Shown: piece by piece, positions 1 through 6,452 of the stretch
How the letters are laid out: each line of letters starts with the position of its first letter
Position numbering within the stretch: position 1 is the first letter of the stretch
Assembly: GCF_000518645.1 (NCBI RefSeq)
Contig: NZ_JADZ01000015.1
Coordinates: 62,001 to 126,000, forward strand
Direction of reading: 5' to 3'
Length of the DNA stretch: 64,000 nt
DNA from: Curvibacter gracilis ATCC BAA-807
GTDB lineage: Bacteria; Pseudomonadota; Gammaproteobacteria; Burkholderiales; Burkholderiaceae_C
Translations under genes and position numbers: made by a program
Notes under the pieces: generated by a model
The model's database searches: none
Told to the model about the DNA's origin: nothing
Seen by the model: the letters and a program-made list of their open reading frames with translations, nothing else

Positions 1-574
1 GGCCTCGGCCGAGGTGGCCCGCGAACTGGCCACCGCCGCGCGCCAGATCGGCCTGCGCTTTGTCGATGCCCCGGTGTCCGGTGGCCAGGCCGGGGCCCAG
101 AACGGCCTGCTGACCGTGATGTGTGGCGGCGAAGCGGCCGCCTTCGAAGCGGCCCGCCCGGTGGGCATGGCGTTTTCACGCGCCTTCACCCTGCTGGGTG
201 AAAGCGGCGCCGGCCAACTGGCCAAGATGGTCAACCAGATCTGCATCGCCGGTCTGGTGCAGGGCCTGTCCGAGGCCATTGCCTTCGGCCAGAAGGCCGG
301 GCTGGACATGCCCCAGGTGCTGGACGTGATCGGCAAGGGGGCGGCCCAGAGCTGGCAGCTCGACAACCGCGGCAAGACCATGGTGGCCGACCAATTCGAG
401 TTCGGCTTTGCCGTCGACTGGATGCGCAAGGACCTGGGCCTGGTGCTGGACGAGGCCAAGCGCAACGGCGCGCGCCTGCCGGTGACCGCGCTGGTGGATC
501 AGTTCTACGCCGATGTGCAGCAGATGGGGGGCCGCCGCTGGGACACCTCCAGCCTGATCAAGCGCCTGCGCTGA
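1..574 (+). CDS. Beta-hydroxyacid dehydrogenase family protein (3' part)
   Basis: This is the C-terminal part of an NAD(P)-dependent oxidoreductase of the 3-hydroxyisobutyrate dehydrogenase / tartronate semialdehyde reductase family. The reading frame is open from base 2, so the start and the Rossmann-fold glycine motif lie outside the window. The substrate-binding signature DAPVSGGQAGAQNG is clear. It is followed by GAGQLAKMVNQ, which carries the expected catalytic lysine, and by the all-helical C-terminal domain that forms the dimer. Which hydroxyacid it oxidises cannot be told from this part. It converges on the dolP-like gene. Confidence 0.9.
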   Translation, partial: ASAEVARELATAARQIGLRFVDAPVSGGQAGAQNGLLTVMCGGEAAAFEAARPVGMAFSRAFTLLGESGAGQLAKMVNQICIAGLVQGLSEAIAFGQKAGLDMPQVLDVIGKGAAQSWQLDNRGKTMVADQFEFGFAVDWMRKDLGLVLDEAKRNGARLPVTALVDQFYADVQQMGGRRWDTSSLIKRLR

Positions 575-575
575 A

Positions 576-610
576 ACAAGAAAGCCGGCCCCAGGCCCCT
601 GGGGCCCGGC
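576..610 (-). terminator. Terminator of the yraN-diaA-dolP operon
   Basis: GCCGG-CCCCAG at 584-594 pairs with CTGGGG-C-CCGGC at 599-610 around a 4-base loop, with one bulged base. On the minus strand the stem runs into TTTCTTGTTT. It lies between two convergent genes and is better suited to ending the minus-strand operon. Confidence 0.6.
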
Positions 611-650
611 AGCCGGCCTGCTGGCCAGGGGCAGCGCGCCCCGGCCCCGA

Positions 651-1301
651 TCAACCGCCCGTCTTGGCCGGCTCGGTGTTCTTCGGCGGGGTGGGCATCT
701 GGGTCTTGAGCTCTTCTTCGGTGATGATCTCAAACAGACGAACCACCTTCTGCACCCCATCGACACCGCGGGCGATCTCGGTGGCCCGGTTGGCTTCGCG
801 CTGGGTCACGCGGCCCATCAGGTAGACCACCTGACGCTCGGTCACCACCTTGAACGAGTTCGAGATCAGGTCACGCGCATCGACCAGGCTGGCCTTCACC
901 TTGCCCGAGATCAGGGTGTCGCGCGAGCGGTCGCTCAAGGGGCTGGCAATGCCCACCACCAGTTCGTTGTAGACACCGCGCACATTCTCGACACGTTGCA
1001 CGATCTGCTCGGCCTTCTGCTTGGCTTCGGCCGTGGTGGCCTCACCGGTCAACAGCACCCGTCGGTTGTAGCTGGTGACATTGACATGCAGACCATCGCC
1101 CAGCGCCTCGTGCAGGCGGTTCACCGAGCGCAGTTCGATGCCCTCGTCTTCCACCTGCGCGCCGGAAGTACGGCGGTCGGTCGCGACCATGCCGGTCATG
1201 ACGGCACCGCCGGCCACCAGCGGGAAGCAGGCCGTGAGCTGACTCACCAGGGCGGCGCCCGCCAGGGCAGCCAAGGCCACCCGTGTCAAACGTTGATTCA
1301 T
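651..1301 (-). CDS. dolP: BON-domain outer-membrane lipoprotein, DolP (YraP) type
   Basis: The 216-residue protein has a lipoprotein signal peptide with lipobox LTAC, giving Cys25 as the acylated residue. Two BON domains follow (about residues 55-120 and 130-195), then a short Pro/Thr/Lys-rich tail. In enterobacteria DolP is an outer-membrane lipoprotein that binds anionic phospholipid and supports envelope integrity and Bam function. The role is assigned from domain layout and gene order, since it is the last gene of yraN-diaA-dolP, as in Escherichia coli. Its start overlaps the stop of the upstream SIS gene by 4 bases (ATGA), which suggests translational coupling. Confidence 0.85.
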   Translation of the reverse strand: MNQRLTRVALAALAGAALVSQLTACFPLVAGGAVMTGMVATDRRTSGAQVEDEGIELRSVNRLHEALGDGLHVNVTSYNRRVLLTGEATTAEAKQKAEQIVQRVENVRGVYNELVVGIASPLSDRSRDTLISGKVKASLVDARDLISNSFKVVTERQVVYLMGRVTQREANRATEIARGVDGVQKVVRLFEIITEEELKTQMPTPPKNTEPAKTGG

Positions 1302-1894
1302 GTTGGAAGCTCCTGTTCACCAAGTAATTGGGCGTCCACCCCGTCGCAGATGCAATGCAGCACCAGCAGGTGGACCTCCTGGATGCGCGCCACGCGATCG
1401 TGCGGGACGCAGATATGGACATCGGTTTCGCGCAGACCCGCGCCCAGCGCACCGCCGCTGCGCCCCGTCAGGGCCACCACGGTCATGTCGCGCTCATGGG
1501 CGGCCTCGACCGCCGCCTGCACGCTGGGCGACTGGCCGTCGGCCGACAAGGCCAGCAGCACGTCGCCGGCCAGGCCCAGGGCCCGCACCTGGCGCGCGAA
1601 CACCTGGCGGTAGTCCTGTTCGGCCTGGGCGCTGAGGGCGGCCGCGTCCGTGCCCAGGGCCAAGGCAGCCAGTTCGGGGCGTTCGCGCTCGAACTGGCCC
1701 ACAAAGCTGGCGGCCGCATGCTGGGCCAGGGCCGAGGAGGCGCCGTTGCCGCAGACCAGGACCTTGCAGCCACTGGTGACACAGGTCATGACCGCCTGCA
1801 CGGCGTCGGCAATGGGCTTGCTGAGGATCTGGGCCGACTGGTATTTCAGGTCGGCACTGTCGATGAAGTGCTGTTGGATGCGTTGCTCGAGCAT
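1298..1894 (-). CDS. diaA: SIS-domain protein, DiaA type
   Basis: This 198-residue protein is one SIS domain with the phosphosugar loop GNGASSALAQH. DiaA binds DnaA and promotes initiation at oriC, while the close paralogue GmhA isomerises sedoheptulose 7-phosphate. Two points favour DiaA. After the loop the sequence reads AASFVGQFERERP, as in DiaA, where GmhA has a catalytic glutamate (AAEL). It also sits between yraN and a dolP-like gene, as in E. coli. The C-terminal helix IQEVHLLVLH is shared by both families. The call rests on these motifs and context, and GmhA activity is not fully excluded. Confidence 0.75.
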   Translation of the reverse strand: MLEQRIQQHFIDSADLKYQSAQILSKPIADAVQAVMTCVTSGCKVLVCGNGASSALAQHAAASFVGQFERERPELAALALGTDAAALSAQAEQDYRQVFARQVRALGLAGDVLLALSADGQSPSVQAAVEAAHERDMTVVALTGRSGGALGAGLRETDVHICVPHDRVARIQEVHLLVLHCICDGVDAQLLGEQELPT

Positions 1895-1984
1895 GGGCGC
1901 CGATGATACCCCCGCACCATGCCCGCTTGATGGCAGAAACCAGGGTTGTCGGGCGGGTCAAGCGGCCGCGCGCCCCCGAGGCCA

Positions 1985-2389
1985 TCAAGAGGCATCGAAC
2001 GCCGCCTGCAGCCAGTGCACCGTGCCTGGCGCATCGCCCTCGACCGAGACCACATCGAAACGGCAGGGCGGCGGCGTGGCCAGGCGCATCAGGTAGTGGC
2101 GTGCCGCCAGCACGATGCGGGCCTGCTTGGTGGCGCCCACGCTGGCGGCCGCACCGCCATGGGTGTCGGCACGCCTGCGCCGCACCTCGACAAAGACCAG
2201 CGTGCCGTCGCGCGCACGCATGATCAGGTCGATCTCACCGCCACCGCGCCCGGGCGTTCGATAATTGCGCTGCAGCAGGCGCAAGCCCGCCGCCTGCAGG
2301 TGCTGCAAGGCCTGCTGTTCGGCGAGTTCGCCCTGTGCCCGCGTGGTCGGGCGGGCCGGCCCAGCCGGCTTCTTTCCAAGGAATCCCAT
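1985..2389 (-). CDS. yraN: YraN/UPF0102 family nuclease-like protein
   Basis: The chosen start gives 134 residues beginning MGFLGKK. The frame runs on upstream without a stop, but a good AGAGG site sits 6 bases before this ATG, and 120-135 residues is the usual size for the family. The restriction-endonuclease-like core is visible: GEIDLIMRARDG followed by LVFVEVRRR, the E-x-D and (F/V)VEV(K/R)R motifs. The function of the family is not established, though a role in recombination or DNA processing has been proposed. Its ATG shares one base with the TTG start of rsmI on the other strand. The lpoA gene that precedes yraN in E. coli is missing here. Confidence 0.88.
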   Translation of the reverse strand: MGFLGKKPAGPARPTTRAQGELAEQQALQHLQAAGLRLLQRNYRTPGRGGGEIDLIMRARDGTLVFVEVRRRRADTHGGAAASVGATKQARIVLAARHYLMRLATPPPCRFDVVSVEGDAPGTVHWLQAAFDAS

Positions 2390-2391
2390 TG
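2377..2391 (+). promoter_or_regulatory. RBS and TTG start of rsmI, overlapping the yraN start
   Basis: AAGGA lies about 7 bases before a TTG codon at 2389-2391. Base 2389 is also the first base of the yraN ATG on the other strand. Each gene's ribosome-binding site therefore lies inside the coding sequence of the other. Confidence 0.55.
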
Positions 2392-3318
2392 AGCGCCTCT
2401 TTTGTTTCCGCCCTGAATGCCGCCCGCGAGGCGGCCGCCCCGCAGCATTACCCCCAGGGTACCCTGTACGTGGTGGCAACGCCGATCGGCAATCTGGCCG
2501 ACATGACCTTGCGTGCCCTGCACGTGCTGCAACTGGTGGATGCGGTGGCCTGTGAGGACACCCGCCACACCCAGGCCCTGCTGCGCGCCTATGGCATCGA
2601 CCGGCCCGGCGCCCAGTTGCTGGCCGTGCACCAACACAACGAGGCCGAAGCGGCCCAGATGGTGATCGAGCGCCTGCAGCGCGGCGAGCGCATCGCCTAC
2701 GCCAGCGATGCCGGCACCCCGGCGGTGAGCGACCCGGGCGCCCGCCTGGTGCAGGCGGTGCAGGCCGCCGGCCTGCGCACCGTGCCCCTGCCTGGGGCCA
2801 GCAGCGTGACCACCCTGCTGTCGGTGGCCGGCGTGGCGGCGCAGGCACAGCAGGCCAGCGGCTTTGTGTTTGCCGGCTTTCTGCCCACCAAGGCCGGCGA
2901 ACGCGACCACGCCGTGCAGGCCCTGGCCGGCGAAGCGCGGGCCGTGGTGCTGCTGGAGGCCCCGCACCGCATCGAAGACCTGGCGCGCGCCTTGGCCGTG
3001 CTGGGCCCACGCCGCGTCACGCTGGGGCGTGAGCTGACCAAGCAGTTCGAAGAGGTGGCCACCCTGCCCGCCGAGGGCCTGAGCGCCTGGCTGGCGGCCC
3101 AGCCTCAGCGCACCCGGGGTGAGTTCGCGGTGCTGATCCACCCGCCCGAGGCCGTGGTGCAGGACCATGGCGACGAGCTGCGCGTGCTCAAACTGCTGCT
3201 GGCCGAGCTGCCCCTGAAGACGGCAGCCCGGCTGTGCGCCGAGATCACCGGGGGCTCGAAGAACGCGCTCTACCAGCAGGCCCTCGAACTGAAGAAAGGC
3301 CAGCCGGCCGAAGAGTGA
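2389..3318 (+). CDS. rsmI: 16S rRNA (cytidine-1402-2'-O)-methyltransferase RsmI
   Basis: RsmI 2'-O-methylates C1402 in the decoding centre of 16S rRNA using S-adenosylmethionine. The 309-residue protein has the tetrapyrrole-methylase fold signatures VATPIGNLADMTLRALHVL near the N-terminus, ACEDTRHT, and the SAM loop SDAGTPAVSDPGARL. I chose the TTG start because it has a good ribosome-binding site and gives the usual N-terminal length (about 20 residues before the first motif). The in-frame ATG at 2335 would lie deep inside yraN. The gene ends 6 bases from the convergent LysR gene. Confidence 0.92.
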   Translation: MSASFVSALNAAREAAAPQHYPQGTLYVVATPIGNLADMTLRALHVLQLVDAVACEDTRHTQALLRAYGIDRPGAQLLAVHQHNEAEAAQMVIERLQRGERIAYASDAGTPAVSDPGARLVQAVQAAGLRTVPLPGASSVTTLLSVAGVAAQAQQASGFVFAGFLPTKAGERDHAVQALAGEARAVVLLEAPHRIEDLARALAVLGPRRVTLGRELTKQFEEVATLPAEGLSAWLAAQPQRTRGEFAVLIHPPEAVVQDHGDELRVLKLLLAELPLKTAARLCAEITGGSKNALYQQALELKKGQPAEE

Positions 3319-3324
3319 CGGGCT

Positions 3325-4479
3325 TCAGCCCGGCATGCCCGGCAAGGGCTTCTTGCGCCCAGGCTTGCGCCGGGCCGCAGGAGCCGCCGGGTCTGAACCC
3401 GGGCCCGCATCGGCCGCAGCATCAGACGCCACCTCAGCGGACGGCAAGGGCTGCAGCTCCTCGCAGGTCAGCGGGTCGACCTCGGCCGAGCCCGGCGCAC
3501 CAGGGGGGCAAGGCGACAGGGCTTCGGGCACGATCTGCGGCACCAAGGAGCTGGTGGGCCAGGTGCGTTCGGCCTCGGCCAGCATCCAGCGGGTGCGCTC
3601 GATCAGGAAATCCAGAAACGCGCGGGTGCGCGCCGGCACGAACTTGCGGCTGGGCATGGCCGCATACAGCGTGAAGCGGGCCGTGATCCAGGGCGCCAGC
3701 ACACGGCGCAGCTGCCCGATGCGCAGGTAGGGCGCGGCCAGGTCCATGGGCAGGGCGCACACGCCGGCGCCATTGAGGGCCGCCTGCAGCACGGTGTCGG
3801 TGTGGTCGGCCACCATCACCGGGTCGACCTGCAGGTCCAGCACCCGGTCACCGTCCTCGGGGTTCATCAGACGCCACACCCCTGGGCGCATGCTGGGCAG
3901 GCGCAGGCGCAGGCAGGCGTGCTGGCGCAGGTCTTCGGGCTGGCGGGGGGTGCCGGCGGCGCGCAGGTAGCGCGGCGAGGCGCAGACGATGCCCACACTC
4001 GACACGATGGGGCGGGCAATCACATTGGCGTCGTACTCGCTACCGGCCCCCAGCAGGGTCAGGTCAAAGTCTTCGATGGCCAGCTCGCTGGCCGAGGCCG
4101 TGTGGATGTCCAGCGAGACGCGCGGGTGCAGGCGCCGGAACTCGGCCACCTGGGGCGCCAGGATGTGCACCGCCATCACCGGCTGGGCCTGGATGCGCAG
4201 CAGACCGGCCACCTCCTGGGTGTGCTCGCGCATCGAGGCCTCGGCCTCTTCGATGTCGCTCAGGATCAGGCGCAACCGCGTCAGGTAGGCCTGTCCGGCC
4301 TCGGTGAGCGCGTTCTTGCGGGTGGTGCGCTGCAACAGCCGCGTGCCCAGGTGCTGCTCCAGATCGTCCACCAGGCGCGTCACCACGGCGGGCGACAGGT
4401 CCATGCGGCGGGCGGCGGCGGCAAAACCGCCTTCGTTCACGACGGCCTGAAAAACCTTCATTGACTGCAGGCGGTCCAT
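3325..4479 (-). CDS. LysR family transcriptional regulator with Arg/Lys-rich tail
   Basis: The 384-residue protein has a LysR winged helix-turn-helix in residues 1-60 (FAAAARRMDLSPAVVTRLVDDLE) and a two-lobed effector-binding domain to about residue 300. The last 70 or so residues are an unusual extension rich in Pro, Ala, Glu and Ser, ending in a basic patch, RRKPGRKKPLPGMPG. LysR proteins normally end near residue 300-310, so this tail is extra and probably disordered. No metabolic gene is divergent from it. Upstream across about 270 bases is the Lrp-type gene, transcribed away from it. The effector is not predictable. Confidence 0.88.
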   Translation of the reverse strand: MDRLQSMKVFQAVVNEGGFAAAARRMDLSPAVVTRLVDDLEQHLGTRLLQRTTRKNALTEAGQAYLTRLRLILSDIEEAEASMREHTQEVAGLLRIQAQPVMAVHILAPQVAEFRRLHPRVSLDIHTASASELAIEDFDLTLLGAGSEYDANVIARPIVSSVGIVCASPRYLRAAGTPRQPEDLRQHACLRLRLPSMRPGVWRLMNPEDGDRVLDLQVDPVMVADHTDTVLQAALNGAGVCALPMDLAAPYLRIGQLRRVLAPWITARFTLYAAMPSRKFVPARTRAFLDFLIERTRWMLAEAERTWPTSSLVPQIVPEALSPCPPGAPGSAEVDPLTCEELQPLPSAEVASDAAADAGPGSDPAAPAARRKPGRKKPLPGMPG

Positions 4480-4675
4480 GGGGCGGCTCCAGAAATGGTT
4501 GACGTGGCAAAACGTCCATTATTTCTGAAACCACCCCCTTTCAACCCAGGTTGGCTGGTGAATTGCAGCGCTGGCCCCCAATGCCGGCGGTCACCGGCAG
4601 GGCAGCCCCTGAGGCAGCCGGGCCGGTCAGCCCTTCGCCATGACCACAAGTTTGCCTGCAGGGTCACCGATTCAC

Positions 4676-4721
4676 ATTCTGTTCTTCCAGAGAATCGCCC
4701 TTAAAACAGAATAATTTTCTG
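4676..4721. promoter_or_regulatory. AT-rich inverted repeats upstream of the Lrp-type gene
   Basis: Two overlapping signals stand out against GC-rich surroundings. ATTCTGTT (4676-4683) and AACAGAAT (4705-4712) form an 8-bp inverted repeat. CAGAATAATTTTCTG (4707-4721) matches the 15-bp E. coli Lrp consensus YAGHAWATTWTDCTR at every position but the central one. These are likely binding sites for the Lrp-type protein encoded just downstream. Confidence 0.55.
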
Positions 4722-4739
4722 AAATTACTCAATTCACCC

Positions 4740-4778
4740 TAGAATTTTCCGGATGGACAGAATCGATCGGAAAATTCT
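4740..4778 (+). promoter_or_regulatory. Dyad over the start codon and possible leaderless promoter
   Basis: AGAATTTTCCG (4741-4751) and CGGAAAATTCT (4768-4778) form a perfect 11-bp inverted repeat that straddles the ATG at 4753. No Shine-Dalgarno sequence precedes the ATG. A TAGAAT hexamer at 4740-4745 lies 7 bases before it, the distance expected if transcription starts at the A of the ATG. This is a candidate autoregulatory operator overlapping a leaderless promoter. Confidence 0.5.
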
Positions 4779-5208
4779 TCAGGTGCTGCAATCCGATGCG
4801 CGCACCAGCCTGCAAGACATCGGGCAGGCCGTGGGCCTGAGCCCCTCGCCCTGCTGGGGGCGCATCCGCAAGCTCGAAGAGGCCGGCGTGATCGAGGGCT
4901 ACACCGTGCGCCTCAACCCCCAGGCCCTGGGCCTGAACGAGACGGTGCTGGTGCAGGTCACGCTCGACAGCCACTCGGACAACACCCTGGAGAAGTTCGG
5001 CGAAACCCTGGCCGCCATCCCCGAGGTGGTGGAAGCCCTGCTGGTGTCGGGCGAGTACGACTACCTGCTCAAGGTGGCGGTGCGCGACACCCGCGACTAC
5101 GAGCGCTTTCTGCGCGAGCGCCTGTACCAGATCAAGGGCATACGTCACAGTCAGTCGCGTTTTGTGTTGCGCACGCTCAAGAAAGCCGATCTGCCGCTGG
5201 GCCTGTGA
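4753..5208 (+). CDS. Lrp/AsnC family transcriptional regulator
   Basis: This 151-residue regulator has an N-terminal winged helix-turn-helix (residues 1-60, including DIGQAVGLSPSPCWGRIRKLE) and a C-terminal RAM/AsnC effector domain (about 68-145, with VSGEYDYLLKV). Proteins of this type sense amino acids and assemble into octamers that wrap DNA. The first codons after the start (GAT CGG AAA ATT CTT) use A/T third bases, unlike the rest of the gene, as though conserved at DNA level for the dyad that covers them. Autoregulation is the simplest reading. Targets elsewhere cannot be named. It is monocistronic, with the OmpA-like gene 132 bases downstream. Confidence 0.92.
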   Translation: MDRIDRKILQVLQSDARTSLQDIGQAVGLSPSPCWGRIRKLEEAGVIEGYTVRLNPQALGLNETVLVQVTLDSHSDNTLEKFGETLAAIPEVVEALLVSGEYDYLLKVAVRDTRDYERFLRERLYQIKGIRHSQSRFVLRTLKKADLPLGL

Positions 5209-5340
5209 CACCCGGCAGCACCGTGGCTTGTTTATGATCGCGGGTTGCGCCCGGCGTGCCATGGCCGCCCAGGGCTCTGAATTTCAGCCTGTCATCCATT
5301 CAACCCCGATCCCAAGCGGATCCCCCACCCAGGAGACCCC

Positions 5341-5853
5341 ATGTCCAGCAGCCAAGACAACGACAGCCAACAACGATTCGCCCTCGGTTTTCTCGCCGTC
5401 CTGATCCTGCTGGTGGTGGGTTCGGTGGTGGGCACCGTGGTCACCAAGTTCGGCGTCCGCCACCCGGCCCCGGCTGCCGCAGAAGCCCCAGCCGCCGTGG
5501 CCGATGCCGTGGTGGAAGTGGCCTCGGTCAAGGTCGAGAACGGCGTGGTCAAGTTCTTCTTTGCCACCAACAGCGCCGACGTGGCCGAAGGTGCGCAACA
5601 AGCCCTGGCCGAAGTGGCCCAGGGCCTGGCCGCTGGCCGCAAGGCCGCCATCTCGGGCTTCCATGACGCCACCGGCTCGGTCGAGCAGAACGCCGAACTG
5701 GCCAAGCAACGCGCCATCGCCGTGCGCGAAGTGCTGAAAGCCCTGGGCGCCAGCGAAGAAGCGATCGAACTGCGCAAGCCCGAAGTCAGCACCGGCACCG
5801 GCACGGAAGCCGAAGCCCGCCGCGTGGAAGTGATCCTGCTGCCGGCCAACTGA
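5341..5853 (+). CDS. Membrane-anchored OmpA-like protein
   Basis: The 170-residue protein has one N-terminal transmembrane segment (about residues 15-36), an Ala/Pro linker, and a compact OmpA-like domain. NAELAKQRAIAVREVLKALG corresponds to the NxxLSxxRAxxVxxxL peptidoglycan-binding helix, and FFATNSADV replaces the usual VxFxxGSA. OmpA-like domains bind diaminopimelate in peptidoglycan, so this probably tethers the inner membrane to the wall. A good site, AGGAG, lies 7 bases before the ATG. Its exact role is unknown. Confidence 0.75.
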   Translation: MSSSQDNDSQQRFALGFLAVLILLVVGSVVGTVVTKFGVRHPAPAAAEAPAAVADAVVEVASVKVENGVVKFFFATNSADVAEGAQQALAEVAQGLAAGRKAAISGFHDATGSVEQNAELAKQRAIAVREVLKALGASEEAIELRKPEVSTGTGTEAEARRVEVILLPAN

Positions 5854-5880
5854 TCAGCCCCCAGGCCTCACGCCCCGAAC

Positions 5881-5903
5881 AGCCCGGCTTGCCCGGGCTT
5901 TTT
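5881..5903 (+). terminator. Rho-independent terminator of the OmpA-like gene
   Basis: AGCCCGG (5881-5887) pairs with CCGGGCT (5893-5899), followed by a run of five T. It lies 27 bases after the stop codon and also touches the 3' end of the decayed HEPN gene on the other strand. Confidence 0.85.
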
Positions 5904-6046
5904 CATGCCTGCGTCGCCCCTGAGGAACGGTCAGCCGCCACCAGCGCCTTCACCGGCTTAAAAACGCCCGCCGTATATCGTGCGATACGTTCGAGGGCCT
6001 GGAGAATATGCTCCAGGTAGTCAGGCACACGCAGCGCCTTGTTCAT
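5903..6046 (-). pseudogene. Truncated HEPN (HepT-type) toxin remnant
   Basis: This short frame encodes 47 residues. The first 25-29, MNKALRVPDYLEHILQALER and the following IARYTAG, look like the N-terminus of HEPN/DUF86 toxins (typically D-Y-L-x-x-I-L-x-A-I-x-x-I), which are normally 110-140 residues long. The remaining 18 residues do not resemble the family, and the catalytic R-x4-6-H RNase motif of the C-terminal half is absent. Its ATG overlaps the stop of the MNT gene (ATGA), as in intact MNT-HEPN operons. I read it as a toxin gene cut by a deletion that joined it to the terminator region at about 5975. It is too short for the usual gene-finding limits. Confidence 0.6.
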
Positions 6047-6333
6047 ACCGCAACGGCCTCGGCGAGCACGGCGCCGCGGAATTTCTCTGGCAGCGCCTTC
6101 GGGGTCAGCACATCGACCGACACGCCCAGCAGCTGTTGCAACTCGACCTGTATCGCGGCCACATCCATCAAGGTCGTCTCAGGCGTCGGGTCAATCAGGA
6201 GGTCCAGATCACTGCCATCGGTGTCCAGCCCGTGCAGCACCGAACCAAACACGCGAGCGTTGCAGGCGCGATGCAAGGCCACCACGCGCCGGATTTCGGA
6301 ACGGTTCATGGCCAGAGCGACGGAGGGCTTCAT
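6043..6333 (-). CDS. MNT-type minimal nucleotidyltransferase antitoxin
   Basis: The 96-residue protein contains the nucleotidyltransferase signature GS-x10-D-x-D (Gly30-Ser31, Asp42 and Asp44) in FGSVLHGLDTDGSDLDLLID. In MNT/HEPN systems such as MntA-HepT the enzyme AMPylates the HEPN toxin and so neutralises it. The start at 6333 has a TAGGAG site 5 bases upstream, and a longer in-frame start at 6402 has no such support. Its partner downstream is reduced to a fragment, so this antitoxin is probably an orphan. All catalytic residues are present. Confidence 0.85.
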   Translation of the reverse strand: MKPSVALAMNRSEIRRVVALHRACNARVFGSVLHGLDTDGSDLDLLIDPTPETTLMDVAAIQVELQQLLGVSVDVLTPKALPEKFRGAVLAEAVAV

Positions 6334-6452
6334 ACACGCTCCTACAACGGAATTCGGTTGGACGCCAGAAGCCGGTATTTCGCACCGGCTCGGCGGGCCC
6401 ATTGTGCCAAATGTGCCAAATGAGGAAACGGCGCAGCGAACTCAGGCTCCCC

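Noticed and set aside
1298-1894. Assignment of the SIS protein as phosphoheptose isomerase GmhA
   Set aside because: The position of the catalytic Glu after the phosphosugar loop is Ala and the gene order is that of diaA; kept as a lesser alternative.
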